The notes under the pieces were generated by a model, which was not told where the DNA came from, did no database searches, and saw nothing but the letters and a program-made list of their open reading frames with translations. A DNA stretch of 64,000 bases from Polaromonas sp. CG_9.7 (GTDB lineage: Bacteria > Pseudomonadota > Gammaproteobacteria > Burkholderiales > Burkholderiaceae_C). Below are positions 27,131-35,900 of the stretch, piece after piece. The stretch lies in the NCBI RefSeq assembly GCF_015752205.1, contig NZ_JADOVG010000004.1, forward strand, positions 186,001-250,000, in the 5' to 3' direction. A program made the position numbers and the translations under genes. Position 1 is the stretch's first letter. Each line of letters starts with the position of its first letter.

Positions 27131-29554
27131 TTGGCTCAAGAACTAAAAGCAATTTCCAGATTTTTGATGGACGGCGGCACAGCGGGGAAACTGATGCGCC
27201 GCCATGACTGGGCCCGCTCGCCGCTTGGTCATCCGGACACGTGGCCGCAAGCGCTCCAGACGGTTGTCAGCCTTATGTTGCGTTCCACAACGCCTGTCTT
27301 TGTGGCCTGGGGGCCTGCGCTGTGCCTGCTGTACAACGACGCCTGCCTGGAAATCCTGGGACAAGAACATCTGGCAGCGATGGGCCTGCCCCTGTATGAA
27401 GTGTGGACCCAAGCAGACCCCGACATCGCGTGGCGGGTCAATCGGACCCTTGCCGGGGAGGATGCACCTCCGGAGAGCGCACTTTTGGCGCTGCGCCGCA
27501 ATGGCGTCGACGGGCAGGTGGAAATCGGCTTTTCGCCTGTGCCGGTCGATGGTCCCGACGGCAGGGTAGCCGGGCTGTACTGCGCGTTGGTAGAAACTAC
27601 CGCCAAGGTCCCCACTGAAAAATCCCGCCGGAGCGAAACCCAGTGGCTCTACAGCATGTTTGAACAGGCGCCCAGCTTCATGGCGGTGGTGCGCGAGCCC
27701 GGCCATGTTTATGAGATGGCCAACCATGCTTATCTGCGGCTGGTCGGTCGCGACCAGATCGTCGGCAAGACCTTTGGGGAGATTGGCCACAAAGTGGAGG
27801 GCCAGGACTATGCCGCGCTGCTCGATGAGGTGTATGCCACCGGCAAGCCCTTTATCGGGACGCGGATGCCGGTGATTTTTTCGCAGTATGGCAAGAGCCG
27901 GCTGGAGCGGCGTTTCGTTGATTTCATTTTTCAGCCCATCACCGGTCCCGACGGGATCATCCGCGGGGTTTTTATCGAGGGCAATGACGTCACCGAACAT
28001 GCCCGCGCCGACGACAATTTGCTTCAAACGGCCTCCAAGTACCACACCATCGCCAATGCCATACCGCAGATCCTCTGGGGTACGCAGCCGGATGGCTTTC
28101 ACGACTATTACAACCAGCAATGGTATGACTACACTGGCGTCACGCAGGGCAGCACCGATGGCGAAGAGTGGAAGGAGTTGTTCCATGCCGAAGACCGGCA
28201 ACTGGCGATGGACAAATGGCGCCACTGTTTGTCCACCGGTGAGTTTTATGAGATTGAATACCGGCTGCGTCACCATTCGGGTCAGTACCGTTGGGTTCTG
28301 GGCCGTGCCCGGCCGATGCGCGACGCGCAGGGCATGATCATCCGCTGGATAGGAACCTGCACCGACATTCACGAGCAGAAGCTGGCGCAGCAGGGCTTGC
28401 AGCATGCCGACCGGCTCAAGGACGAGTTTCTGGCCATGCTGGCCCATGAGCTCAGGAATCCGCTGGCGCCGATTGCAACCGCCGCAGACCTGCTGTCCCG
28501 GGGCACGCTGGATCAAGCCAGCGTATGGCAGCTGAGCGAAGTGATTTCGCGCCAGGCCCGGCACATGACCCGCCTGATCGACGATCTGCTGGACGTCTCC
28601 CGCGTCACCCGGGGCAAGGTGACGCTGGACCTGCAACCGGCAGACCTGAAAACCATCGCCAACGAAGCGCTGGAGCAGATCCGCCCCTTGCTGGAGGCCA
28701 AGGCGCACCATCTTGAGATCCAGCTGTCACCGGAAAGTACCCAAGTGATGGGTGACAGGCTGCGTCTGGTCCAGGTGTTGGCCAACGTGCTCGGCAACGC
28801 CATCCGGTACACGCCCAGCGGCGGCCGGATTGACCTGCAACTGGTGGCGGACGAGGACCACCTGACGTTGCGTGTGCGTGACAACGGCATTGGCATGTCC
28901 AGCGAATTGCTCGACGTTGCCTTCGAGCTGTTCACCCAGGGCGAAAGAAGCTCCGACCGCTCCCAGGGGGGGCTGGGCATAGGCCTTGCGTTGGTCCGCA
29001 GCCTGATGCAGATGCATGACGGATATGTCAAGGCGCAAAGCGCTGGAATCGGCATGGGCAGCGAAGTGACGATGGTTCTGCCGCGCCTGACGCAACATGA
29101 CGAAAAGCGTGGGGACGAGCCTGGCGATGGGGCTTACGGCCTTACAGGCAACCCGCTGCGCATTCTGGTGGTCGATGACAACGTCGATGCGGCGCGCATG
29201 CTGGGAATGTTCATCGAACTGCTCGGGCATGAAGTTTTCGTGCAGTTCCATCCTGCTGCTGCAATCGAATGCGCGCGCCGGGTGTTGCCGCACCTGTGTC
29301 TGCTCGACATTGGCCTGCCGGACATGGATGGCTACACGCTGGCGCGCCAGCTGCGCCTGATTCCCGGCATGCAGACAGCGGTCATGGCGGCTGTCACCGG
29401 CTACAGCCAGCCCCGGGACAAGCAGGCCGCCTTTGCGGCGGGCTTCAACTTTCACTTTGCCAAGCCGATCGATTCAGGCCAGCTGCAGGTCTGGCTGGCG
29501 CAGGTTGCCGAGCAGGCCTGGTCTCAGGCGCAGCCAGTCATCGCGCACGCATAA
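27131..29554 (+). CDS. Soluble hybrid histidine kinase (PAS-PAS-PAS-HisKA-HATPase-REC)
   Basis: An 807-residue cytoplasmic kinase without TM segments. The N-terminal PAS-like module (about 20-155) has the WARSPLGHPDTWPQALQTVVSLML pattern. Two more PAS domains follow (about 172-288, 298-414; the last is PAS_3-like with EYRLRHHSGQYRWVLG). HisKA phospho-acceptor is His439 in AMLAHELRNP. HATPase G boxes are DNGIGM and GGLGIGL. The receiver domain has Asp726 in LCLLDIGLPD. The frame starts at a TTG (27131), because a stop precedes it and homologues extend a few residues before the first ATG (27167). Its C-terminal half is closely similar to the kinase at 3276-5954. No partner regulator adjacent. 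Confidence 0.88.
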   Translation: MAQELKAISRFLMDGGTAGKLMRRHDWARSPLGHPDTWPQALQTVVSLMLRSTTPVFVAWGPALCLLYNDACLEILGQEHLAAMGLPLYEVWTQADPDIAWRVNRTLAGEDAPPESALLALRRNGVDGQVEIGFSPVPVDGPDGRVAGLYCALVETTAKVPTEKSRRSETQWLYSMFEQAPSFMAVVREPGHVYEMANHAYLRLVGRDQIVGKTFGEIGHKVEGQDYAALLDEVYATGKPFIGTRMPVIFSQYGKSRLERRFVDFIFQPITGPDGIIRGVFIEGNDVTEHARADDNLLQTASKYHTIANAIPQILWGTQPDGFHDYYNQQWYDYTGVTQGSTDGEEWKELFHAEDRQLAMDKWRHCLSTGEFYEIEYRLRHHSGQYRWVLGRARPMRDAQGMIIRWIGTCTDIHEQKLAQQGLQHADRLKDEFLAMLAHELRNPLAPIATAADLLSRGTLDQASVWQLSEVISRQARHMTRLIDDLLDVSRVTRGKVTLDLQPADLKTIANEALEQIRPLLEAKAHHLEIQLSPESTQVMGDRLRLVQVLANVLGNAIRYTPSGGRIDLQLVADEDHLTLRVRDNGIGMSSELLDVAFELFTQGERSSDRSQGGLGIGLALVRSLMQMHDGYVKAQSAGIGMGSEVTMVLPRLTQHDEKRGDEPGDGAYGLTGNPLRILVVDDNVDAARMLGMFIELLGHEVFVQFHPAAAIECARRVLPHLCLLDIGLPDMDGYTLARQLRLIPGMQTAVMAAVTGYSQPRDKQAAFAAGFNFHFAKPIDSGQLQVWLAQVAEQAWSQAQPVIAHA

Positions 29555-29597
29555 AGCAGGTTGTTGCCTGTGCTTTCGCGTCCTGGCGCCTTGCGGG

Positions 29598-30500
29598 TCA
29601 GGCTGCAGTGCGCGGTTTGCGGTTGACCAGCACAATGCCTGCCGCTACCGTGGCCAGCGCCGCCAGCAGGCTGGGCTTGGCCGCTTCGCCCAGCCACAGC
29701 GCGCCAAACAGCAGCGCGAACAGCGGCGTGAAAAAAACAAAGGTCGAAATCTGCGTGGCCGGGTAGCGGCCCAGCATCCACATCCAGGCCAGGTAGCTGG
29801 CAAAGGCACCAATCACCGTCTGCACGCCGAGCGACACCAGGCCAAAAGTGCTGAAGTGCCAGGTCCAGACTTCGCCCAGTCCCAGCGACAGCGCCGGGAA
29901 AGCCACAGCGCTGACGGCCAGCTGATAGAACAGCATCTTTTCCGCCGGCAGCTTCACCAGCCTGGAAGCCCGGATCACCACCGTCGTCAGGCCCCACAGC
30001 ATGCCGGCCGCCAGGGCCAGCAGGTCGCCGCGAACGGTCGATGCCGCGCCGCCGGAAAAGCCTTCGCGCAGCGCGAACACCACCGCCACAAAAGCGCACA
30101 GCAGCCCGACCCACTGCACGCCGCGCAGCTTTTCCGAGTGCGCCCAAAACGGCACCAGCAGCGCGACCCAAAACGGCGAGGTGTACAAAAACACCGTCAG
30201 CCGCGACGCCGTGGTGTATTGCAGGCCCAAATAGATACAGGCAAACTCACCGCCAAAAAGGGCGCCTGCCAGCAGCCCGACACGCAGCGAGCCGTCGCGG
30301 CTGAACAGCGGAATCCGGCGCCATGCGCACCACAGCCAGAGCAGTGCGGTCGCCCCGACAAAACGCAACGACGCCTGAAAGATGGGCGGTATTTCGGCCA
30401 GCGTGGCCTTGATCAATACCTGCTGCAGGCCCCAGAACAGGCAGCAGCCCAGCAGCAGCGAGACCGCCAAAGTGTCGAGATGGGTTTTGCGTTCAGTCAT
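29598..30500 (-). CDS. DMT/EamA-family transporter
   Basis: A 300-residue inner-membrane protein with ten predicted TM helices in two EamA repeats. The first repeat shows WGLQQVLIKATLAEIPPIFQASLRF and the second shows WGLTTVVIRASRLVKLPAEKML. The C-terminal FTPLFALLFGALWLGE segment is typical. The start at 30500 (MTERKTHLDTLA) matches family N-termini; the longer frame to 30557 has no support. It ends 43 bases from the convergent kinase gene. It lacks the histidine tail of the transporter at 25619. Substrate unknown. Confidence 0.85.
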   Translation of the reverse strand: MTERKTHLDTLAVSLLLGCCLFWGLQQVLIKATLAEIPPIFQASLRFVGATALLWLWCAWRRIPLFSRDGSLRVGLLAGALFGGEFACIYLGLQYTTASRLTVFLYTSPFWVALLVPFWAHSEKLRGVQWVGLLCAFVAVVFALREGFSGGAASTVRGDLLALAAGMLWGLTTVVIRASRLVKLPAEKMLFYQLAVSAVAFPALSLGLGEVWTWHFSTFGLVSLGVQTVIGAFASYLAWMWMLGRYPATQISTFVFFTPLFALLFGALWLGEAAKPSLLAALATVAAGIVLVNRKPRTAA

Positions 30501-30584
30501 GGGGCGTCCGTGGCACTGGAAAATGCAAAAACGTGGTCGATTTCCGTTTGCCGGCAAGGCCGGCCGAAAGGCGGTGACGCCGGC

Positions 30585-31103
30585 TTAGAGCGGGTGCTCG
30601 GTGTAGAACCTGCCGCCGTGGTACAGCAGTGGCGCAGCGCCGGCTTGGTGGCTGCAGCGCTCGACCTCGCCGACAAAGATCACATGGTCGCCTTCTTCGT
30701 AGCGGCTGCGGTTGAAGCATTCGAAGGTGGCGGCCGATCCGGTCAGCAAGGGCGCGCCGCTGGCGCCGTCGGTGAAGGCCACATCCGCCCAGCGGTCCTC
30801 ATGCCGGCTGGCAAAGCGCTCGGCGAGTTCTTTTTGGCCGGTTGACAGGATGTTGATGGCGTAGTGCGAACCGGTGCTGAACGCGGCCATTGAGCTGGCG
30901 CTTTGCGACAGGCTCCAGAGCACCAGCGGTGGAGTAAGGGACACCGAGTTGAAGGAATTGGCGGTCAGGCCGACCAGAACGCCGGCTGGCGTGCGTGCCG
31001 TGACGATGGTCACGCCGGTGGCAAACATTGCCAGCGAGGCACGGAATTCCCGGGGCGAAAAGCTCGGGCTGTTCGCTTTGCGAAGTGGGGAGAGTGGCAA
31101 CAT
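30585..31103 (-). CDS. Flavin reductase-like domain protein
   Basis: A 172-residue FMN-binding protein of the flavin reductase/HpaC family. FATGVTIVTARTPAGVLVGLTANSFNSVSLTPPLVLWSL (about 27-65) is the flavin-binding signature. NRSRYEEGDHVIFVGEVE near 131-148 and a final HGGRFY are typical. It would supply reduced flavin to a two-component monooxygenase, or act as a general flavin reductase. No oxygenase partner is encoded next to it; the upstream same-strand neighbour (29598) is a transporter. Good family match. Confidence 0.88.
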   Translation of the reverse strand: MLPLSPLRKANSPSFSPREFRASLAMFATGVTIVTARTPAGVLVGLTANSFNSVSLTPPLVLWSLSQSASSMAAFSTGSHYAINILSTGQKELAERFASRHEDRWADVAFTDGASGAPLLTGSAATFECFNRSRYEEGDHVIFVGEVERCSHQAGAAPLLYHGGRFYTEHPL

Positions 31104-31243
31104 AGAGGGCTAATTTAACTGATGCCACTGGTGAGCACCGGCTTTGGTGCTGGCGCTAAGGGTTTTGGATGCGAGAGTGCGTTGCCTCAACCCCTATATC
31201 CCGGTTGACTGCGCTGGGCCTGGAAAGCATTCGATGCGCTTGA

Positions 31244-31303
31244 ATGCTATTAAATGAATAGCTAGAAACACTTGTCTAATATACGGAAAAGCCTATTTTA
31301 GTA
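31244..31303 (+). repeat. Dispersed TTGCTAY/ATAGCT repeat, copy 7
   Basis: TGCTATTAAATGAATAGCTA, then CTTGTCTAATATACGGAAAAGCC and an AT-rich end. It lies in the 281-base gap between the flavin reductase and the small hydrophilic protein. The rest of the gap has no identifiable feature. Confidence 0.7.
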
Positions 31304-31384
31304 AAAAACTTTTCATTTTCGCCCCGGCCCCTGAACGGACCGCAACATAACGCGCAGGCAGCATTGCCGCGTGGCATCAACCCT

Positions 31385-31681
31385 TCACAGCTTCTTGTAA
31401 GCGGTGTCCATCTCAGTCGCCTTGCTGGTGTCCTTCTTGCCGTCCTTCACATCCTGAGCGGCCTGCTTGATATGCGGGCTGGGCTGGCCGTTGGTCATGT
31501 CCTGCGCCTGGTCACGGTCGCTGGGCAATTCGAGCCGGTCCCCGGCCGCGCTGTCCTTCAGGTCGGGCTGTTTGCCGACCATGGGCGCTTGCGCTTGCGG
31601 GTCTTTGGCGGGCATGCCCTTGCCAGCAGCGGGCTGGTCAGGGGAATTGGCCGGTGACGTGTTGGATTTTTGAGTGGTCAT
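31385..31681 (-). CDS. Small hydrophilic protein of unknown function
   Basis: The 98-residue product is strongly hydrophilic and probably disordered: rich in Lys, Asp, Gln, Pro and Ala (for example GKGMPAKDPQAQAP and QDVKDGKKDTSKATEMD). It has no signal peptide, Cys or domain. Its composition recalls small stress-related or hydrophilin-like proteins of betaproteobacteria. The ribosome site is weak. It is supported by GC-rich third positions through the frame, but the coding call is moderate. Confidence 0.5.
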   Translation of the reverse strand: MTTQKSNTSPANSPDQPAAGKGMPAKDPQAQAPMVGKQPDLKDSAAGDRLELPSDRDQAQDMTNGQPSPHIKQAAQDVKDGKKDTSKATEMDTAYKKL

Positions 31682-31812
31682 TTTTTCACTGTCGCCGACT
31701 TTGGACCTTCCGGCTGTCAGCCTGAAAAAGCAGTGCCTGTAGGAAAAGATGACCCTTCAGGCACTTTCAGGCGCTTTAAGGCAAACCGTTACCGTGCGCG
31801 GTGCAAAAAAGC

Positions 31813-33171
31813 TCAGGCTGCAGACAGCCCGGACTCACGGCGGCCGTGTGGGTAGCCGTAAAAGTCGAAAGCCATGGCCGGCGCCTCGCCGCTGATCAGT
31901 TCTGCCATGGCTTTGCCCGAGCCCGCGCCGTGCGTCCAGCCCAGCGTGCCGTGCCCGGCATTCACCCACAGCCGGCCAATTTTGGTTTTGCCGATGTAGG
32001 GAATGTTGGTCGGCGTCGCCGGGCGCAGGCCGGTCCAGAAGTTTGGCTGTCCGCCTTCTTCTTCCAGTCGCGTGTCGCAGACGCCGGGAAACACGTTTTC
32101 TATGCGCTGGGCCAGCATGCGGCACCTGGCCTTGGCCAGCGGCGTGTCGAGCGACAGGTCGTAGCTGCCGACCTCGATGGTTCCGGCCACGCGCAACTCG
32201 TTGCCCAGGCGGCTGATGGCGCACTTGACTTCGTCGTCGATGGTGCTGACAAACGGCGCCAGCTCGGGCTTGAGCAGCTTGAAGGTGGCGCTGTAGCCCT
32301 TGCCCGGATAGATCGGCAAATCCACGCCGACGCTGCGCAGCAACGGCGCGCTGTAGGAGCCGCAGGCCACCACCACCGCATCGGCCTTCAAATGTGTCAA
32401 TTTCCCATCTTTTATGCCTTTGGCGCTTGATGGGCGGGCCCGTATAGCGACTGATTCAATAGCATTGCCAACTGCATCCAGTCGCAGCACGTCGTGGCTG
32501 TATAAAAAATTAACGCCGCCGTCTGCGCAGCGCCGGGCCAGCGACTGGGTAAACACACGGGCGTCGCCACTTTCGTCGCTGGCGGTGTAGGTGCCGCCGA
32601 CGATGTGGTCGGCAAACTGGCTCAAGGCCGGCTCGATCTTCAACAACTCGGCGGTGCTCACGACGCGGCGCGCCACGCCGTACTTGCGCATCAGCGCAGC
32701 AGCGTCGCCGGCGGTGTCAAACGATTTTTGCTCGGTGTAGTAGTGCGCAATGCCGCGCTCCAGCCGGTGGTAGTCGATGCCGGTGGTCCGCACCACGTCC
32801 TTGAGCGCGGCGTGGCTGTAGGCCCCCAGCGCCACCAGCTGCTGCACATTGCGCTCGAAGGCCGCATCGTTGCACTGCGCCAGGAACTGCAGGCCCCAGC
32901 GCCATTGCTGCCAGCCTTCGCCAAACGGCATGCGCGGCCGGAACAGCAGCGGCGCATCGTCGCGGAACATCCATTTCAGCGCCTTCAGCGGCGCGTCGCG
33001 GTTGGCCCAAGGCTCACAGTAGCTGACGGAAATCTGCGCGGCATTGGCAAAGCTGGTCTCCAGTGCAGCGTCGGGCTGCCGGTCGACCACCGTTACCTCG
33101 TGCCCGCGCTGCAGCAAATGCCAGGCAGTGCTTACGCCAATGATGCCTGCGCCCAAAACCACAACTTTCAT
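31813..33171 (-). CDS. dadA: D-amino acid dehydrogenase small subunit
   Basis: A 452-residue FAD enzyme that oxidatively deaminates D-amino acids (mainly D-alanine) to 2-oxoacids, feeding electrons to the respiratory chain. The N-terminal dinucleotide motif VVLGAGIIGVSTAWHLLQRG is at 4-23. ETSFANAAQISVSYCEPWAN and the C-terminal GRLWVNAGHGTLGWTHGAGSGKAMAELI are DadA signatures. Residues about 235-256 come from an in-frame dispersed repeat on the minus strand. The start at 33171 has an AAGGGGAA ribosome site. It is divergent from an ArgP-like regulator, which may control it. Confidence 0.93.
   Translation of the reverse strand: MKVVVLGAGIIGVSTAWHLLQRGHEVTVVDRQPDAALETSFANAAQISVSYCEPWANRDAPLKALKWMFRDDAPLLFRPRMPFGEGWQQWRWGLQFLAQCNDAAFERNVQQLVALGAYSHAALKDVVRTTGIDYHRLERGIAHYYTEQKSFDTAGDAAALMRKYGVARRVVSTAELLKIEPALSQFADHIVGGTYTASDESGDARVFTQSLARRCADGGVNFLYSHDVLRLDAVGNAIESVAIRARPSSAKGIKDGKLTHLKADAVVVACGSYSAPLLRSVGVDLPIYPGKGYSATFKLLKPELAPFVSTIDDEVKCAISRLGNELRVAGTIEVGSYDLSLDTPLAKARCRMLAQRIENVFPGVCDTRLEEEGGQPNFWTGLRPATPTNIPYIGKTKIGRLWVNAGHGTLGWTHGAGSGKAMAELISGEAPAMAFDFYGYPHGRRESGLSAA
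32405..32468 (-). repeat. Dispersed TTGCTAY/ATAGCT repeat inside dadA
   Basis: On the minus strand: TTGGCAATGCTATTGAATCA, GTCGCTATACGG, then CCATCAAGCGCCAAAGGCAT. Box order and spacing match the intergenic consensus (TGCTAT, NNGCTAT, CAAGCGC, AGGC). It is read in frame as about 22 extra residues just before the LKADAVVVACGSYS strand of DadA. Confidence 0.7.
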
Positions 33172-33221
33172 GCCGTTCCCCTTGTGCAAAGCGCAAGTGT
33201 GCAGGAGCTTGGCAGCTTGTA

Positions 33222-33239
33222 ACAGTCAAATTAAACTGT
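33222..33239. promoter_or_regulatory. Candidate LysR operator in the dadA/argP divergent promoter
   Basis: Inverted repeat ACAGT (33222-33226) and ACTGT (33235-33239) with an AT-rich 8-base spacer in the 110-base gap between the two divergent genes. LysR regulators typically bind such interrupted dyads. Position about 45-60 bases from both starts is suitable for mutual control. Confidence 0.4.
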
Positions 33240-33281
33240 CAGCTAAATCATCAGCGCAACTAATACTGAAAGCCATTTCCC

Positions 33282-34196
33282 ATGAGCACTTTTGACCCGG
33301 ACGCGCTGGAATGCCTGGCAGCCATTGTGGAGGAAGGCGGCTTTGAACGCGCCGCGCGGCGACTGTCGATCACCCAGTCGGCGGTGTCGCAGCGGCTGCG
33401 CGCGCTTGAAGCCCAGGTGGGCACGGTGCTGATCGTGCGCAGCCGGCCGCTCAAGGCGACCTCGGCCGGGCAGCTGCTGCTCAAGCACACCCGCATGCTG
33501 CGCCTGCTGCGCGCTGACCTGGAGCGTGACCTGAAGGAACTCGCGCCCAGTTCGCTGCGCGGCGCGCGAGAGGAAGAGCGTATTTCGATTGCCATCAATG
33601 CCGACAGCATCGCCACCTGGGCGCTGCCGGCGCTGACCGCTCTGGCGCAGTCAGGGCTGCCAATGGAAATCATCACCGACGACCAGGACTTCACCCATGA
33701 ATGGCTGCGCCAGGGCCAGGTGCTGGGCTGCGTCACCACGCTCAAACAGGCATTGCGCGGCTGCAAGGTGGTGCCGCTCGGCGCGATGGAATATGTCGCC
33801 GTCGCCACGCCGGCGCTGGCGCAGGAGCGGCTCGGCGGCGAGGCGCTGACGGCGCACAACTTTCGCGAGATCGATTTCGTCGCCTTCAACCGCAAGGACG
33901 ACATGCAAAGCGAGTTTGTCGGCCAGGCTTTCGGTCTTAAACGCGTCATGCTGAACCAGCTGTTCGTGCCTTCCTCCGAAGGCCAGGTGCGCGCCGTGCT
34001 GGCCGGCTGGGGCGCCAGCGTGCTGCCGCGCCTGCTGGCGCAACCCCTGCTTGACCAGCACCGGCTGGTGAACCTGGCGCCTTCGTGTGTGCTGCTGATC
34101 CAGCTTTACTGGCATTGCTGGAACCTGGAGTCCGAAGTGCTTGATGCGTTGACCAGCGCACTGACGCGGTCGGCTGAAATGGCATTGGCCGGCTGA
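33282..34196 (+). CDS. LysR-family regulator, ArgP/LysG type
   Basis: A 304-residue transcriptional regulator. The N-terminal winged helix-turn-helix (about 5-65) has ERAARRLSITQSAVSQRLRALEAQVG, and the effector domain begins near 90. VGQAFGLKRVMLNQLFVPSSEGQVRAVLAGWGASVLP is highly similar in pattern to ArgP (IciA), which controls lysine/arginine exporters in response to those amino acids. The usual partner gene argO/lysE is not here; the divergent neighbour is dadA. ATG at 33282 is immediately followed by conserved residues. Confidence 0.88.
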   Translation: MSTFDPDALECLAAIVEEGGFERAARRLSITQSAVSQRLRALEAQVGTVLIVRSRPLKATSAGQLLLKHTRMLRLLRADLERDLKELAPSSLRGAREEERISIAINADSIATWALPALTALAQSGLPMEIITDDQDFTHEWLRQGQVLGCVTTLKQALRGCKVVPLGAMEYVAVATPALAQERLGGEALTAHNFREIDFVAFNRKDDMQSEFVGQAFGLKRVMLNQLFVPSSEGQVRAVLAGWGASVLPRLLAQPLLDQHRLVNLAPSCVLLIQLYWHCWNLESEVLDALTSALTRSAEMALAG

Positions 34197-34659
34197 ATCC
34201 TGGAGCCTCCGACCCGAAGGCTTTGTGCCCGAAACTGACATTGACACGCTGCTGGTTTCATGGCGGGATAAAACTGAGAGGGCGGTAGTTTGGGTGTGGT
34301 GCGTCATCCAGCGTGGCACATCACCGGCACAACACGGCCTGCAGGCACCGCTTCGCTCAGAGCATGCAGGTGATGGACCATCGCCTCGGTATTGGCGTGT
34401 GGCATGACCCAAGCCGACGGCGCGCATCCTTTTCTTTGTGGGCCAGCCGGTCAAAGTTCTAGGGTTGCATTTGTTTGGTGAATGCGCTGCTGAGCTAACA
34501 TTTTCAGAACCTCCCATCAGAACCAATGCGAATGAGGCTCCGGCCGCTGGGCGCGAACAGCTGATACGGGGCTTCTGGAAACTGCTGGTCACCCAGGCAG
34601 CTGGGCTGATCGGCGCGGCCACCGGTTGGCGCTAGAGCGCACGCTGGCCAATGCGTTCA
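34197..34659. other. Non-coding stretch, no recognisable gene
   Basis: About 460 bases after the ArgP-like gene. Frames of 60-65 codons at 34225 and 34438 give products without motifs or normal codon pattern. GC content appears lower than in the flanking genes. It may be decayed sequence; nothing identifiable. Confidence 0.5.
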
Positions 34660-34830
34660 ATGAAGCCCGGAAAAGCTCCCGCGTGGAATACCCGCATTCG
34701 TCCACCGGATCGCTGGCTGCGCGACCGCTCTTTCAGTAATACCGACGAACTCAAGCGCGTTTTGAACCTCGCACTTGACATCATCGACAGCACAATCGAA
34801 GCCGTTCACCTCAACCCCGATTCCTCATAA
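34660..34830 (+). CDS. Possible 56-residue hypothetical protein or gene remnant
   Basis: ATG 34660 to TAA 34828-34830. The product reads MKPGKAPAWNTRIRPPDRWL, continues with RDRSFSNTDELKRVLNLALD and ends IIDSTIEAVHLNPDSS. It has a protein-like mix of charged and hydrophobic residues and a helical C-terminal half. The ribosome site is poor, and the frame abuts the end of the convergent membrane-protein gene. It could be a small gene or the 3' end of a decayed larger one. Confidence 0.3.
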   Translation: MKPGKAPAWNTRIRPPDRWLRDRSFSNTDELKRVLNLALDIIDSTIEAVHLNPDSS

Positions 34831-34832
34831 AA

Positions 34833-35900
34833 TTAGGCAGCATCGCTTTCGAACCCTGTACGCACGTCTGCCGACCCTTGGGAAACGCGCAATTCCCTTA
34901 AGTTGATGCCTTGCCACGACATCGACAACGCACCAATCCCTGCTACCAAAAGCAGGTTTGCCGCCTCCACCACCAACACCATGGCCAGCGCCTGTTCGTT
35001 TGGCACTTCCATCAGGCGCAGCGCGAAGATGCCACCGATGATGAAGCTGCCTGCCACCCGCGCGAAGTGGCCCAGGATGATCAAAAACCCTAAAAAAACC
35101 AGGATGAAGACATACTGCGATGGCGCCAGCACCACTCCAAAAGCCAGACCTGCCCATAAAAAGTGGCTTGCTGCCAGTAGCTTGATGCCAAGGCTGGCAA
35201 GCATGATGGCAGATCCCCGCCACCTATCATTCGGCCAGACGATGCCGTCGCTGAAAGATATCGCCATACGTGAAACAGGTTGGCTCAAACGAAAAGGCAA
35301 ACGCTCAATGAGCCGTATTGCCCTGCCTTGTTCCGAGAGCATGCCGCTTTTATAGGCCCATAACGCACACCCCACGAGCACAAAAAACACCAGGCTTCCT
35401 GCACCGCTCCAGACCAAGCCGGTCCGGATGTCTCCCGTCGGATCGGCAAACGCAACCGCGAACAAGGCAATGGGCACGAGGCAGGCAAAAATCACACCAT
35501 CGGTGATACGGTCCAGCGCGACGGTGGCCAGCACGGCTGGAAGTTTCAGTTGGTCACTTCGCGCAATGATCCATGAACGGGCAATCGTTCCAAAACCAAA
35601 CGGGACAAGGCTGGCGATCAAATAGCCCGCCATCACGGCACCGAACAGCCGCAGGGTGCCGATCAGTTTCAAGGGGCTCAGAATCTGCCGCCACTTCCAT
35701 GCGCGCACCAGTTGCTCAAGGGCCTGCCCCACTGGAACGAGCGCAAGATAAAAAAGATCAGCGCCAGCCAGCGTGGTCAGAAAGCGGTTGAGATCGAAAC
35801 CGCGTAATACCCAGACAAGCAACGCCAGACCAAGCAGTGCGCCAGCCCAGGGCAACCAGCGGCGGTAGGTAGGCATCGGGGCTGGGACGGGAATCGTCAT
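34833..35900 (-). CDS. Flippase-like/UPF0104 integral membrane protein (LPG_synthase_TM family)
   Basis: A 355-residue protein with about eight TM segments, similar in layout to YbhN and to the membrane domain of lysylphosphatidylglycerol synthases. Family-like parts are LEQLVRAWKWRQIL near 62-75, LFGAVMAGYLIASLVPFGFGTIARSWIIA and the DRITDGV block. The C-terminal half ends FARVAGSFIIGGIFALRLMEVPNEQALAMVLV. The synthase catalytic domain is absent, so aminoacyl transfer is not implied. Codon use is less GC-biased than in the neighbours, and the gene sits in a poorly coding island, which suggests later acquisition. Confidence 0.78.
   Translation of the reverse strand: MTIPVPAPMPTYRRWLPWAGALLGLALLVWVLRGFDLNRFLTTLAGADLFYLALVPVGQALEQLVRAWKWRQILSPLKLIGTLRLFGAVMAGYLIASLVPFGFGTIARSWIIARSDQLKLPAVLATVALDRITDGVIFACLVPIALFAVAFADPTGDIRTGLVWSGAGSLVFFVLVGCALWAYKSGMLSEQGRAIRLIERLPFRLSQPVSRMAISFSDGIVWPNDRWRGSAIMLASLGIKLLAASHFLWAGLAFGVVLAPSQYVFILVFLGFLIILGHFARVAGSFIIGGIFALRLMEVPNEQALAMVLVVEAANLLLVAGIGALSMSWQGINLRELRVSQGSADVRTGFESDAA

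Noticed and set aside
29553..29576. AAAGCAGG...CCTGTGCTTT considered as a terminator
   Set aside because: Stem has a bulge and no T run follows on either strand.
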